From Anaerolineae bacterium CG2_30_64_16 (GTDB lineage Bacteria; Chloroflexota; Anaerolineae; CG2-30-64-16): 10,774 nt of DNA. The position numbers and the translations under genes are program-made. Location of the stretch: assembly GCA_001871755.1 (NCBI GenBank), contig MNXL01000183.1, positions 1 through 10,774 of the forward strand. The letters run 5' to 3'. The notes below the pieces were generated by a model. It was not told the DNA's origin, did not search any database, and saw nothing but the letters and a program-made list of their open reading frames with translations. Positions 1-5,476 of the stretch are shown piece after piece; within the stretch, counting starts at the first letter, position 1; every line of letters starts with the position of its first letter.

Positions 1-9
1 TATAGCAAG

Positions 10-113
10 TCAGATAAAGATTCGGGATTCGCAATTCGGAATAGAGGCTTCAGCCGGTTTTTCTGGGCAACGAGGGCAACCGGCTAAAGCCTCGAGTCCA
101 GAAGATTATCTGA
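10..113. repeat. Imperfect inverted repeat, REP/MITE-like hairpin
   Basis: Positions 44-59 (gaggcttcagccggtt) and 78-93 (aaccggctaaagcctc) are reverse complements over 16 bases with one mismatch, separated by an 18-base loop. This hairpin sits inside an outer 8-bp inverted repeat, tcagataa at 10-17 and ttatctga at 106-113. The nested arrangement resembles dispersed REP or miniature transposable repeats. It lies downstream of phnE (minus strand), so it could also act in transcript ending, but there is no clear U-tract. Whether it is dispersed cannot be judged from one copy. Confidence 0.5.
20..40. repeat. Three tandem ATTCG-type heptamers
   Basis: Three consecutive 7-base units read attcggg, attcgca and attcgga. 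They abut the hairpin that begins at 44. The run is short and diverged, so it may be chance, but it is one of three short tandem repeats in this window. Confidence 0.4.
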
Positions 114-136
114 ACATCTATAGATTGGTAGACGGC

Positions 137-176
137 GTCACCTTGTCACCCTGTCACCTTGTCACCTTGTCACCCT
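137..176. repeat. Five tandem GTCACCYT octamers
   Basis: Five 8-base units, each gtcacctt or gtcaccct, run without interruption. On the minus strand (the phnE sense strand) the unit is ARGGTGAC, purine-rich, and the array starts 22 bases after the phnE stop codon. The 22 bases between are C-rich on the plus strand. No function is evident. Confidence 0.8.
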
Positions 177-198
177 ATCCCCTGTCCCCCCGCCTCCC

Positions 199-1374
199 CT
201 ACGTGATCTTCTCGCGCAGCCAGCCGCTGAAGTAGTCCATCGAGGCCACCACGATCATGATGGCGTAGACGGCCGTGGCAGCCTGCCGATACTGGAGCAG
301 GTTGATCCACTGGATGAGCAGGAAACCGATGCCACCGCCGCCCACCAGGCCGATCACGGTGCTCATGCGCACGTTGATGTCCCAGCGATAGACTGTGAAT
401 GCGATGAATTGTGGGATGACCTGGGGCACCACCGCGAACAGCACGGTCTGGAAGCGGCCCGCACCGGTGGCGCGGACAGCCTCCACGGGGCCCGGATCGA
501 TCGCTTCGACCGCCTCCGAGTAGAGCTTGGCCAGTGATGCCGCGGAATGCAGGATCAGCGCGAGCACGCCGGCGAACGGCCCGATGCCCACCCACACAAT
601 GAAGATCAACGCCCAGATCAGCGTCTCGACCGAGCGCAAGAGGTTAAGGATCAAGCGTGTGATGTAGTAGATCGCCGTGCCAACCGGGTTGGTGGTCATG
701 ATGTTGCGTGCCGCGATGAAGCTGACCGGGAAGGCGAGCAGCACGCCGAAGGTGGTCGCCATCAGCGCCAGGAAGATCGTCTCCAACATGCGATCCGCAA
801 CGGCCCGCGCGGTCTCGCTGAGGCGCATGGCCCCTTCTTCCCACTCCAGGATCACCTCGGCGCCTTGTTGGCCCTTCTCTTGGCCCAGTGGCGCCTGGGG
901 GACAGCCACGCTGGCCTCGAAGCGGCCGGTTTCATTGGTGGTGAACTTGCGGAGCAGGGTGCTGCTGCCTTGCGGGAAGCGCCAATTCAGCCGGCCGGCC
1001 GTGTTGGGGCGGGCGTCCTCCAGCACGATGGCGACCTCGGCGCCTGTCTGGCCGCAGGTCGGGGTTAAGGTGAGTCCATGGCCGACAGAGCCTTGCGGTT
1101 TGAGATCGCTGTCACACGGCACGATGAACGGCACGTAGACCCGCGCGCTTTTTTGTTGTCGGGAGAAGAGGTCGGGGTGCAAAAAGTCGGATACCATGGT
1201 CTTCAGGTTGATGGGGGGGTGCGCCAGCTTCGCCAGATCGATCTCGGTGACCCGCCAGCCGTACACATGCATGCCGACGATGATAACGATGATCAGGAGA
1301 TTGAGCAGCCGTTTGCCGAGTTGGCGGGGCGGTTGGATGGGCGCCTGCGTTGATGCGGGTTTAGGCGTGGTCAT
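199..1374 (-). CDS. phnE: Phosphonate-type ABC transporter permease with extracytoplasmic insert
   Basis: This is the membrane permease of a phosphonate/phosphate/phosphite-type importer, 391 aa. A hydrophobic segment at residues about 23-40 is followed by a soluble stretch of about 110 residues (about 75-185). The permease core follows, with membrane segments around 198-220, 236-275, 310-327 and 345-385. The binding-protein-dependent permease (EAA) loop is visible as EAVRATGAGRFQTVLFAVVP at about 298-317, where the ATPase docks. PhnE proteins are usually about 260-290 aa, and the excess is the insert between the first and second membrane segments. The insert is beta-rich by composition, has cysteines at 87 and 107, and carries LTLTPTCGQTGAEV and TTNETGRFEASVAVP, which look Ig-like. 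The start ATG overlaps the phnC stop in an ATGA, implying translational coupling. The substrate is not determined. Confidence 0.9.
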   Translation of the reverse strand: MTTPKPASTQAPIQPPRQLGKRLLNLLIIVIIVGMHVYGWRVTEIDLAKLAHPPINLKTMVSDFLHPDLFSRQQKSARVYVPFIVPCDSDLKPQGSVGHGLTLTPTCGQTGAEVAIVLEDARPNTAGRLNWRFPQGSSTLLRKFTTNETGRFEASVAVPQAPLGQEKGQQGAEVILEWEEGAMRLSETARAVADRMLETIFLALMATTFGVLLAFPVSFIAARNIMTTNPVGTAIYYITRLILNLLRSVETLIWALIFIVWVGIGPFAGVLALILHSAASLAKLYSEAVEAIDPGPVEAVRATGAGRFQTVLFAVVPQVIPQFIAFTVYRWDINVRMSTVIGLVGGGGIGFLLIQWINLLQYRQAATAVYAIMIVVASMDYFSGWLREKIT

Positions 1375-2147
1375 GCGCGGCCCTCCTCTTCCACCGATTC
1401 GGCGTCCTGGCCGTAGATTTCCTTGAATTTGGCATTGTCCAGCAGCTTGGGCGTGCCGTCGAACATCAGGATCCCCGCGTTCAGCGCCAGAATGCGTGAG
1501 GCGTAGCGCCGGGCCAGCGTCGGGATGTGCAGCGAGCAGATCACCGCGACCCCATCCTCTTTGTTCAGCGCCTCCAGATATTGCAGGATCGAGTGGGAAA
1601 GCACCGGATCCAGGCTGGCCACCGGTTCGTCGGCGAGCACCAGCTTGGGTCCTTGCATCAGCGCCCTGGCGATGCCGACTCGCTGCTGCTGACCCCCGGA
1701 CAGTTCATCGGCCCGGTTATAGGCTTTTTCCGGGATGCCGACGCGCTTCAGTGCCCCGTGCGCGCGGCGCATGTCTGCGGCCGACCACAGCCCAAGGGTG
1801 CTGCGCAGCGTATCCACGTAGCCCAACCGGCCCGAGAGCACGTTGCGTAGCACTGACGAGCGCTTCACCAGGTTGAACTGCTGGAAGATCATGCCGATGT
1901 CCCGGCGGATCTGGCACAACTCCTGGAAGGACGCGGTCGTGGTGTTCCGGCCGTCGAAGATGATCTCCCCGGCGGTAGGTTCGACCAGGCGGTTGATACA
2001 GCGCAACAGCGTGGATTTCCCGGAACCGCTCAAGCCGAGGAGCACGACAAACTCTCCTTTTTGGACGCTGAAACTGACGTCGGTCAGCGCCCGGGTGCCG
2101 TCTTCATAGATCTTGGTCAAGTTTTTCACTTCGAGCAGTGCAGGCAA
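1371..2147 (-). CDS. phnC: Phosphonate-type ABC transporter ATP-binding protein
   Basis: This is the cytoplasmic ATPase driving the importer with the adjacent permease, 258 aa, normal for PhnC. Visible motifs are Walker A GLSGSGKST (38-46), the Q-loop IFQQFNL (87-93), signature LSGGQQQR (149-156), Walker B KLVLADEP followed by VASLDP (168-181), and the switch histidine H207 in SLH. The PVASLDP D-loop context and the pairing with a PhnE-type permease favour the PhnC family over other ABC ATPases. The start is TTG at 2147-2145, chosen because a perfect AGGAGG lies 6 bases upstream and no ATG competes. The stop overlaps the phnE start by 4 bases. No phnD gene precedes it, which is unusual for this system. 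Confidence 0.92.
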   Translation of the reverse strand: MPALLEVKNLTKIYEDGTRALTDVSFSVQKGEFVVLLGLSGSGKSTLLRCINRLVEPTAGEIIFDGRNTTTASFQELCQIRRDIGMIFQQFNLVKRSSVLRNVLSGRLGYVDTLRSTLGLWSAADMRRAHGALKRVGIPEKAYNRADELSGGQQQRVGIARALMQGPKLVLADEPVASLDPVLSHSILQYLEALNKEDGVAVICSLHIPTLARRYASRILALNAGILMFDGTPKLLDNAKFKEIYGQDAESVEEEGRA

Positions 2148-2153
2148 GGTGGA

Positions 2154-2159
2154 CCTCCT
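2154..2159 (-). promoter_or_regulatory. Shine-Dalgarno site fixing the phnC TTG start
   Basis: The minus strand reads AGGAGG here, 6 bases before the TTG at 2147-2145. The perfect site supports the non-ATG start. Confidence 0.75.
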
Positions 2160-2190
2160 GAGTATAGATGGATACGAGACACCAAGAGAT

Positions 2191-2281
2191 GTATCTTCTC
2201 AATAGATCGGGGCAAACGCGCCAGGCATTTCCGAAACGTGCCTGGCACATGGCCGCGATCCCCACACTATTGAGAGGATAC
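2191..2281 (-). repeat. 91-nt nested inverted repeat in the phnC leader
   Basis: The outer arms are gtatcttctcaatag (2191-2205) and ctattgagaggatac (2267-2281), complementary over 15 bases with one mismatch. Inside, gggg at 2209-2212 can pair with cccc at 2260-2263 across a symmetric 3-base internal loop. The centre has an 8-bp stem, gccaggca (2220-2227) with tgcctggc (2239-2246). The whole forms one coaxial hairpin 32-122 bases upstream of the phnC Shine-Dalgarno site. It may be a structured leader, a terminator between the methyltransferase and phnC, or a very small palindromic mobile element. No clear target duplication flanks it. The remaining spacer (2282-2368) holds only the hairpin at 2315-2338. 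Confidence 0.7.
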
Positions 2282-2314
2282 GACTTGCGGGCCGATCTTC
2301 TGGCCAGTCGCAGT

Positions 2315-2338
2315 TTGCGATCATGTTGATGATCGTGA
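2315..2338 (-). terminator. Possible hairpin terminator after the methyltransferase
   Basis: cgatcat (2318-2324) and atgatcg (2329-2335) form a 7-bp stem with a 4-base loop, extendable to 10 pairs if G-U pairs are allowed. It lies about 30 bases after the methyltransferase stop codon. No U-run follows on the minus strand, so intrinsic termination is doubtful. Confidence 0.35.
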
Positions 2339-2368
2339 CCCTGGCCCAATGATACACCAGGTTGGGGG

Positions 2369-3220
2369 CTAAGAGCAAGAGATCTCCGGTTCCTCGGCGA
2401 TGAAATAGCGCCACAGCCGCACGGTCGGTTGTGGGTCCAAACGCGCCAGACGCAACAGGCTTTTCTCGATGGCCACCGGGTTTCGGTCGATCAAGATGGC
2501 ATCCCGACCTGGCCGCGTCGCGACCACCCCGGCGGTGCCCGAACCAGCAAAGAAATCCCCCACCAGGTCACCGGGCCGGCTGGACGCCGTGATGATCCGC
2601 TCCAGCAGAGCCTCCGGCTTCTGCGTCTCGTAGCCCACCCGCTCTGAGTGGATCCGAGCCACCACCGGGAAATACCACCAATCCTCCGGCGCCTTGCCGC
2701 GGGCCAGGTCGGGCGCCTTGTCGAAGCCGGCCTTTGCGCTGGCGGCGAAGGTCTTCACCGTGGATTCATCATAGGGCACCCGCACCGCGTCGGCGTCGAA
2801 GTAGTAGTCTCGGGATCGAGTGTAAGCCAGGATGGTGTCGTGCTTGCGTTTGAAGGCCGAGCGAATCGGTGACGGGCCGGGGTAGCACCAGATGATCTCG
2901 TTGAGAAAACGGTCGCGACCAAAGAGGCGATCCAGCTCGACCTTGACGTAGTGAACGGCGTGCCAATCCAGGTGCACGTACAACGTGCCGCTCTCGAAGG
3001 GCGGGTCCAGGTAGATGAGCTGAAACCGGCCGGCCCAGCTTTCGGCTTGATCGGCCAACAACGCCCGGTTTTCCGCACAATACAGGTCCACCGCCGCCGG
3101 GCCTTGCCCGGTCAGATCGGCAGGGACCGCCAACGCCACGGGCGCGGGGTCGGCCGTCTCAGCGGTCAATTCGGGCAGATTGAGTTGGGTATAGTTGTGT
3201 TCGTAGGCGCCGCGGCCCAT
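2369..3220 (-). CDS. DNA methyltransferase, N4-cytosine/N6-adenine, beta-order
   Basis: This enzyme transfers a methyl group from S-adenosylmethionine to an exocyclic amino group in DNA; it is 283 aa. The catalytic motif DPPF (72-75, in LIYLDPPFESG) comes before the cofactor motif DFFAGSGTAG (222-231), the beta-class order. TQKPEALLERII (199-210) is the usual lead-in to motif I. YVHLDWHAVHYVK (81-93) and FLNEIIWCY (105-113) are typical of this family. Most relatives have roughly 40-60 residues between DPPF-x-SG and the YVHLDWH strand, and here the two are nearly fused, so an in-frame internal loss is likely. ATG at 3220-3218 has AGGA 6 bases upstream. No restriction endonuclease is adjacent, so it appears to be an orphan. 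Base specificity cannot be told from DPPF alone. Confidence 0.85.
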   Translation of the reverse strand: MGRGAYEHNYTQLNLPELTAETADPAPVALAVPADLTGQGPAAVDLYCAENRALLADQAESWAGRFQLIYLDPPFESGTLYVHLDWHAVHYVKVELDRLFGRDRFLNEIIWCYPGPSPIRSAFKRKHDTILAYTRSRDYYFDADAVRVPYDESTVKTFAASAKAGFDKAPDLARGKAPEDWWYFPVVARIHSERVGYETQKPEALLERIITASSRPGDLVGDFFAGSGTAGVVATRPGRDAILIDRNPVAIEKSLLRLARLDPQPTVRLWRYFIAEEPEISCS

Positions 3221-3345
3221 GCGTTATCCTAACCCGGACAAGCCGGAACCAAGAAGGTGACAACCTGGCCCACAAAATTCTTGCACAAAAAGCAAGGATC
3301 TCGTGAGTTAGGCCCTTTTGAAAGCTCCGGCTATGTGACTGCCGC

Positions 3346-3375
3346 ATCTTAGCCTGTTTCGGACCCGTCTGTCAA
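3346..3375 (-). promoter_or_regulatory. Promoter candidate for the methyltransferase
   Basis: The minus strand has a perfect -35 TTGACA (3375-3370) and a -10 TAAGAT (3351-3346, 4 of 6 matches) with an 18-base spacer. Predicted initiation near 3339 leaves a leader of about 120 bases. The -35 lies 13 bases outside the left terminal repeat of the adjacent element. Confidence 0.5.
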
Positions 3376-3382
3376 ACGCGTA

Positions 3383-3876
3383 TCACGTGGGATTTCGAAG
3401 CGGTAAGCAGAGCAGGTGGGCAGGAAGCAGGCAAGCATGGGGGGTTGATGGGCAGAGGGGGGCCTGTCGGCCTGGGCCGATTCGTAGCAGAAGGGGGGTT
3501 GGCGAGGGCAAAAAAGGGCTGTAGGCGGCGAAACAGGGTCGAAAATGGCGTCCATGACGCCCGCCTCGCTGGGCCAGCCAGCGGTGGGCCTCGGCCCATC
3601 GGTAGTCGGCCACCGTATGGCGGTCCAGCCAACTGCGCAAGACCTGGGAGTGGGCGGGTTGGCGCAACCAAACCAGGGCCGCCCAGTGCAATTGGCGGGC
3701 CTATTCCCCACTACAGCCCAGACCAGCCCCAATCTGGGCAAAGGTCAGGGGGCCGCCCCCAGCCAGCCCATAGCGCTGGCTGACCACCGCTGTAGGGGAG
3801 CAGGTAAGCTATGCGCCAGGTCCGTCAACGCCTGCCCCACGGCTTGGGCGATGTTGCTAAGCCCTGATGTTCTACA
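3383..3876 (-). pseudogene. Broken gene remnant with sigma-region-4-like helix-turn-helix
   Basis: Reading the minus strand from about 3876, one frame gives LSNIAQAVGQALTDLAHSL followed by PAPLQR. Near 3780 the recognisable sequence shifts frame to QRYGLAGGGPLTFAQIG and continues AGLGCSGE, an in-frame TAG (3703-3701), then ARQLHWAALVWLRQ. The pattern LTFxxIGxxLGxSxExxRQLxxxALxxLR is that of a sigma-70 region 4 type helix-turn-helix. The tail RHTVADYRWAEAHRWLAQR then GGRHGR looks like the end of a real protein, after which the frame stays open to a TGA at 3385-3383. One frameshift and one stop mean it cannot be translated intact. Its position inside terminal inverted repeats suggests the C-terminal part of a transposition-related protein, but that is inference. 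Confidence 0.6.
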
Positions 3877-3953
3877 CACTTCTGCCGATCTGGCCAAGTT
3901 TTAGCCGGCGGGGATGGGGTTGATTTCAGGCCCGCCTACCGCTTCGAAATCCC
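3389..3953. mobile_element. Decayed 565-bp element with 17-bp perfect terminal inverted repeats
   Basis: The left end gggatttcgaagcggta (3389-3405) and the right end taccgcttcgaaatccc (3937-3953) are exact reverse complements over 17 bases. Immediately outside are cacgt (3384-3388) and catgt (3954-3958), a possible 5-bp target duplication with one change. Between the ends lies a broken minus-strand gene remnant and no intact long reading frame that looks real. The plus strand of the left half is very G-rich (runs of six G at 3439-3444 and 3457-3462). This fits a deleted insertion sequence or a non-autonomous derivative. The family is not recognised. Confidence 0.65.
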
Positions 3954-3967
3954 CATGTTGCGAACCA

Positions 3968-3996
3968 TTGCGAGCGATGCGGCTTTGTGTTATGAT
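3968..3996 (+). promoter_or_regulatory. Extended -10 promoter candidate for the sigma factor operon
   Basis: TTGCGA (3968-3973, 4 of 6 matches to the -35) is followed by a 17-base spacer and TATGAT (3991-3996, 5 of 6 to the -10). The bases TGT just before the -10 give an extended -10 TGn. Initiation near 4003 would give a leader of about 60 bases. This is a housekeeping-type signal lying just outside the right end of the adjacent element. Confidence 0.5.
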
Positions 3997-4006
3997 ACGA
4001 GCATCC

Positions 4007-4031
4007 GAACGGCTGACAGCAAACCGACGGT
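4007..4031 (+). promoter_or_regulatory. Weak ECF-type promoter candidate (possible autoregulation)
   Basis: GAACG at 4007-4011, 16 bases, then CGGT at 4028-4031. The spacing is the same as in the GAACC-N16-CGTC before the lipoprotein gene. Only the GAAC and CG parts are shared, so chance is a serious alternative. Confidence 0.22.
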
Positions 4032-4061
4032 GAATCTGGCGACATTTCACAAAGTGGAGTC

Positions 4062-4637
4062 ATGACCAGCATCGACTCGGAAGACAGCGCCTTGCTCCAG
4101 CGGATCGCCGTGGGCGACAGCGGCGCGCTCCTGACCCTGCACAAGCGGTACATCAACCTGGTGTACAGCATGGCCTGGCGCGTCCTTAACGATGTGGGCC
4201 TGGCCGAGGAAGTGACCCGGGATGTGTTTCTGAAGTTGTGGCAGAAGGGTCAGCGTTACGATGCCGATCGGGGGCGGTTCTCCAGTTGGCTGTTGAGCGT
4301 CACCCGCTTTGCCGCGATCGATCGTCTGCGTCAGGAGGGGCGCCGCCCTGAGCTTGTCGAGCAGCGTGACAATGCCTCTGAAGACGGCGCGTTCCTTACC
4401 AGCCGCGTGCTCACCGACCACGCCCAATGGGAACGCGGTCAGCACTTGCGCCTCTTGCTCCAGGAGTTGCCGGCCGACCAGCGCCAAATCATCGAACTGG
4501 CCTATTTCGGCGGCCTCACCCACAGCGAACTTGCCGCATATCTCGACCTGCCGTTGGGCACGGTGAAGGGTCGCCTGCGTTTGGGGCTGGAGAAGCTGCG
4601 CGCCCTTTGGTTAGATGATTCGGGGGACAGACAATGA
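4062..4637 (+). CDS. ECF-family RNA polymerase sigma factor
   Basis: An alternative sigma factor that directs RNA polymerase to a dedicated promoter set when released from its anti-sigma factor; 191 aa, the usual ECF length. Region 2 spans about 22-92, with VYSMAWRVLNDVGLAEEVTR and VFLKLWQ for core binding and -10 recognition, and FSSWLLSVTRFAAIDRLRQE at its end. Region 4 spans about 128-182 and contains LPADQRQIIELAYFGGLTHS followed by ELAAYLDLPLGTVKGRLRLG, the helix-turn-helix that reads the -35. Region 3 is absent, as expected. ATG at 4062 is preceded by GTGGAG at very short spacing. The stop overlaps the anti-sigma start (ATGA, 4634-4637). The SigK/RskA-like group is suggested by the partner. 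Confidence 0.93.
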   Translation: MTSIDSEDSALLQRIAVGDSGALLTLHKRYINLVYSMAWRVLNDVGLAEEVTRDVFLKLWQKGQRYDADRGRFSSWLLSVTRFAAIDRLRQEGRRPELVEQRDNASEDGAFLTSRVLTDHAQWERGQHLRLLLQELPADQRQIIELAYFGGLTHSELAAYLDLPLGTVKGRLRLGLEKLRALWLDDSGDRQ

Positions 4638-5350
4638 ACCACGAAACGACAGAAGGTCTGATCCCAGCGTACGCGCTGGGCGCGCTGGATGCCGGTGAAA
4701 TCGATCTGTTGAAGACGCATCTCAAGGGCTGTGTTTCGTGCCGAGCGCTATTGACGGACTACCAGGCGATCGGCAGCGATCTGCTTTTCGCTGTGCCGAC
4801 GGTTGCCACGCCCGTAGGCCTGGGTGAGGATCTGCGCCGGCGCATCCGGTCGGCGCCAACTCCGGCCGGATCGCGGTTTACCTGGTCGGGGTTTCTGCGC
4901 AAGCCCGCGTTTGCCTTCGCCGCGCTTGCAGTGTCCCTGGCATTGTTACTGGTCACCAATCTCTACTGGGCTGGCCGCATGTCTCGCGTTGAGCAACAAG
5001 CTGCTCTGCTGACCGGTTTGAGCCAGGCCCAGGCGATTCCCTTGCAAGCTGATACCCCGACAAACTATGCGAGCGGCGTCCTCTACGTCCATAAGGGAGC
5101 CCGGACGGCTTTGCTCTGCGTGTATGACCTGCTACCTCTACCCAATAATAAGATCTATCAGGCGTGGCTGATACAGGGTGAGCGACGGGACAACGCCGGC
5201 GTCTTTCAAGTGACGGCCCAAGGCTTCGGCATCTTGTTGCTGAACGCCTCCCGGCCGTTGGAGGAATACGATGCGCTGGGCATCACCGTCGAACCGGCAG
5301 CCGGCAGCCTCATCCCGACATCCCCGCATGTGATCGGTGGCTCCCTCTGA
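4634..5350 (+). CDS. Membrane anti-sigma factor, zinc-binding N-terminus and RskA-type C-terminus
   Basis: This protein is predicted to hold the upstream sigma factor inactive at the membrane; 238 aa. The N-terminal cytoplasmic domain has the anti-sigma zinc motif H29-x3-C33-x2-C36 (in THLKGCVSCRALL). One membrane segment lies at about 91-111 (PAFAFAALAVSLALLLVTNL). The extracytoplasmic part, about 140-238, matches the RskA C-terminal pattern: NNKIYQAWLI, NAGVFQV, GITVEPAAGS and PTSPHVIGG. Release usually comes from regulated proteolysis of such proteins, but no protease gene is in this window. It overlaps the sigma gene by 4 bases, which fits stoichiometric co-translation. A single cysteine at 162 in the external domain may be incidental. 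Confidence 0.9.
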   Translation: MNHETTEGLIPAYALGALDAGEIDLLKTHLKGCVSCRALLTDYQAIGSDLLFAVPTVATPVGLGEDLRRRIRSAPTPAGSRFTWSGFLRKPAFAFAALAVSLALLLVTNLYWAGRMSRVEQQAALLTGLSQAQAIPLQADTPTNYASGVLYVHKGARTALLCVYDLLPLPNNKIYQAWLIQGERRDNAGVFQVTAQGFGILLLNASRPLEEYDALGITVEPAAGSLIPTSPHVIGGSL

Positions 5351-5415
5351 TGAACTTTTCCCAATTTTATCACTTCAATGATCCAAATTATCCTCTCCGG
5401 TCGTTTGCTTGTATA

Positions 5416-5440
5416 GAACCGAAAAGCAAGCGCCTGCGTC
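5416..5440 (+). promoter_or_regulatory. ECF-type promoter candidate before the cupredoxin lipoprotein gene
   Basis: GAACC (5416-5420) and CGTC (5437-5440) are separated by exactly 16 bases. This matches the general form of ECF promoters, an AAC-containing -35 and a CGT-type -10 about 16 bases apart. It sits about 37 bases before the lipoprotein start and just after the sigma/anti-sigma pair. The CGTC overlaps a perfect 7-bp hairpin, cctgcgt (5433-5439) with acgcagg (5443-5449), so another role for these bases is possible. Confidence 0.4.
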
Positions 5441-5476
5441 CCACGCAGGTCCGAGTCTCGCACCAGGGAGGAAACC

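Noticed and set aside
547..1068. Plus-strand open frame opposite phnE
   Set aside because: It is antisense to a well-supported permease gene, its composition is low-complexity His/Arg/Gln-rich, and no family motif is visible.
3280..3296. Small hairpin cttgc/gcaag upstream of the methyltransferase
   Set aside because: The stem is only 5 bp within an A/T-rich patch; this is easily chance.
3439..3476. Possible G-quadruplex in G-rich runs
   Set aside because: There are two runs of six G plus runs of three, but four tracts with short loops are not available; the last loop would be about 11 bases.
3445..3904. Plus-strand open frames across the terminal-repeat element
   Set aside because: Their translations are Gly/Pro/Arg-rich without motifs, while the opposite strand shows a recognisable helix-turn-helix remnant.
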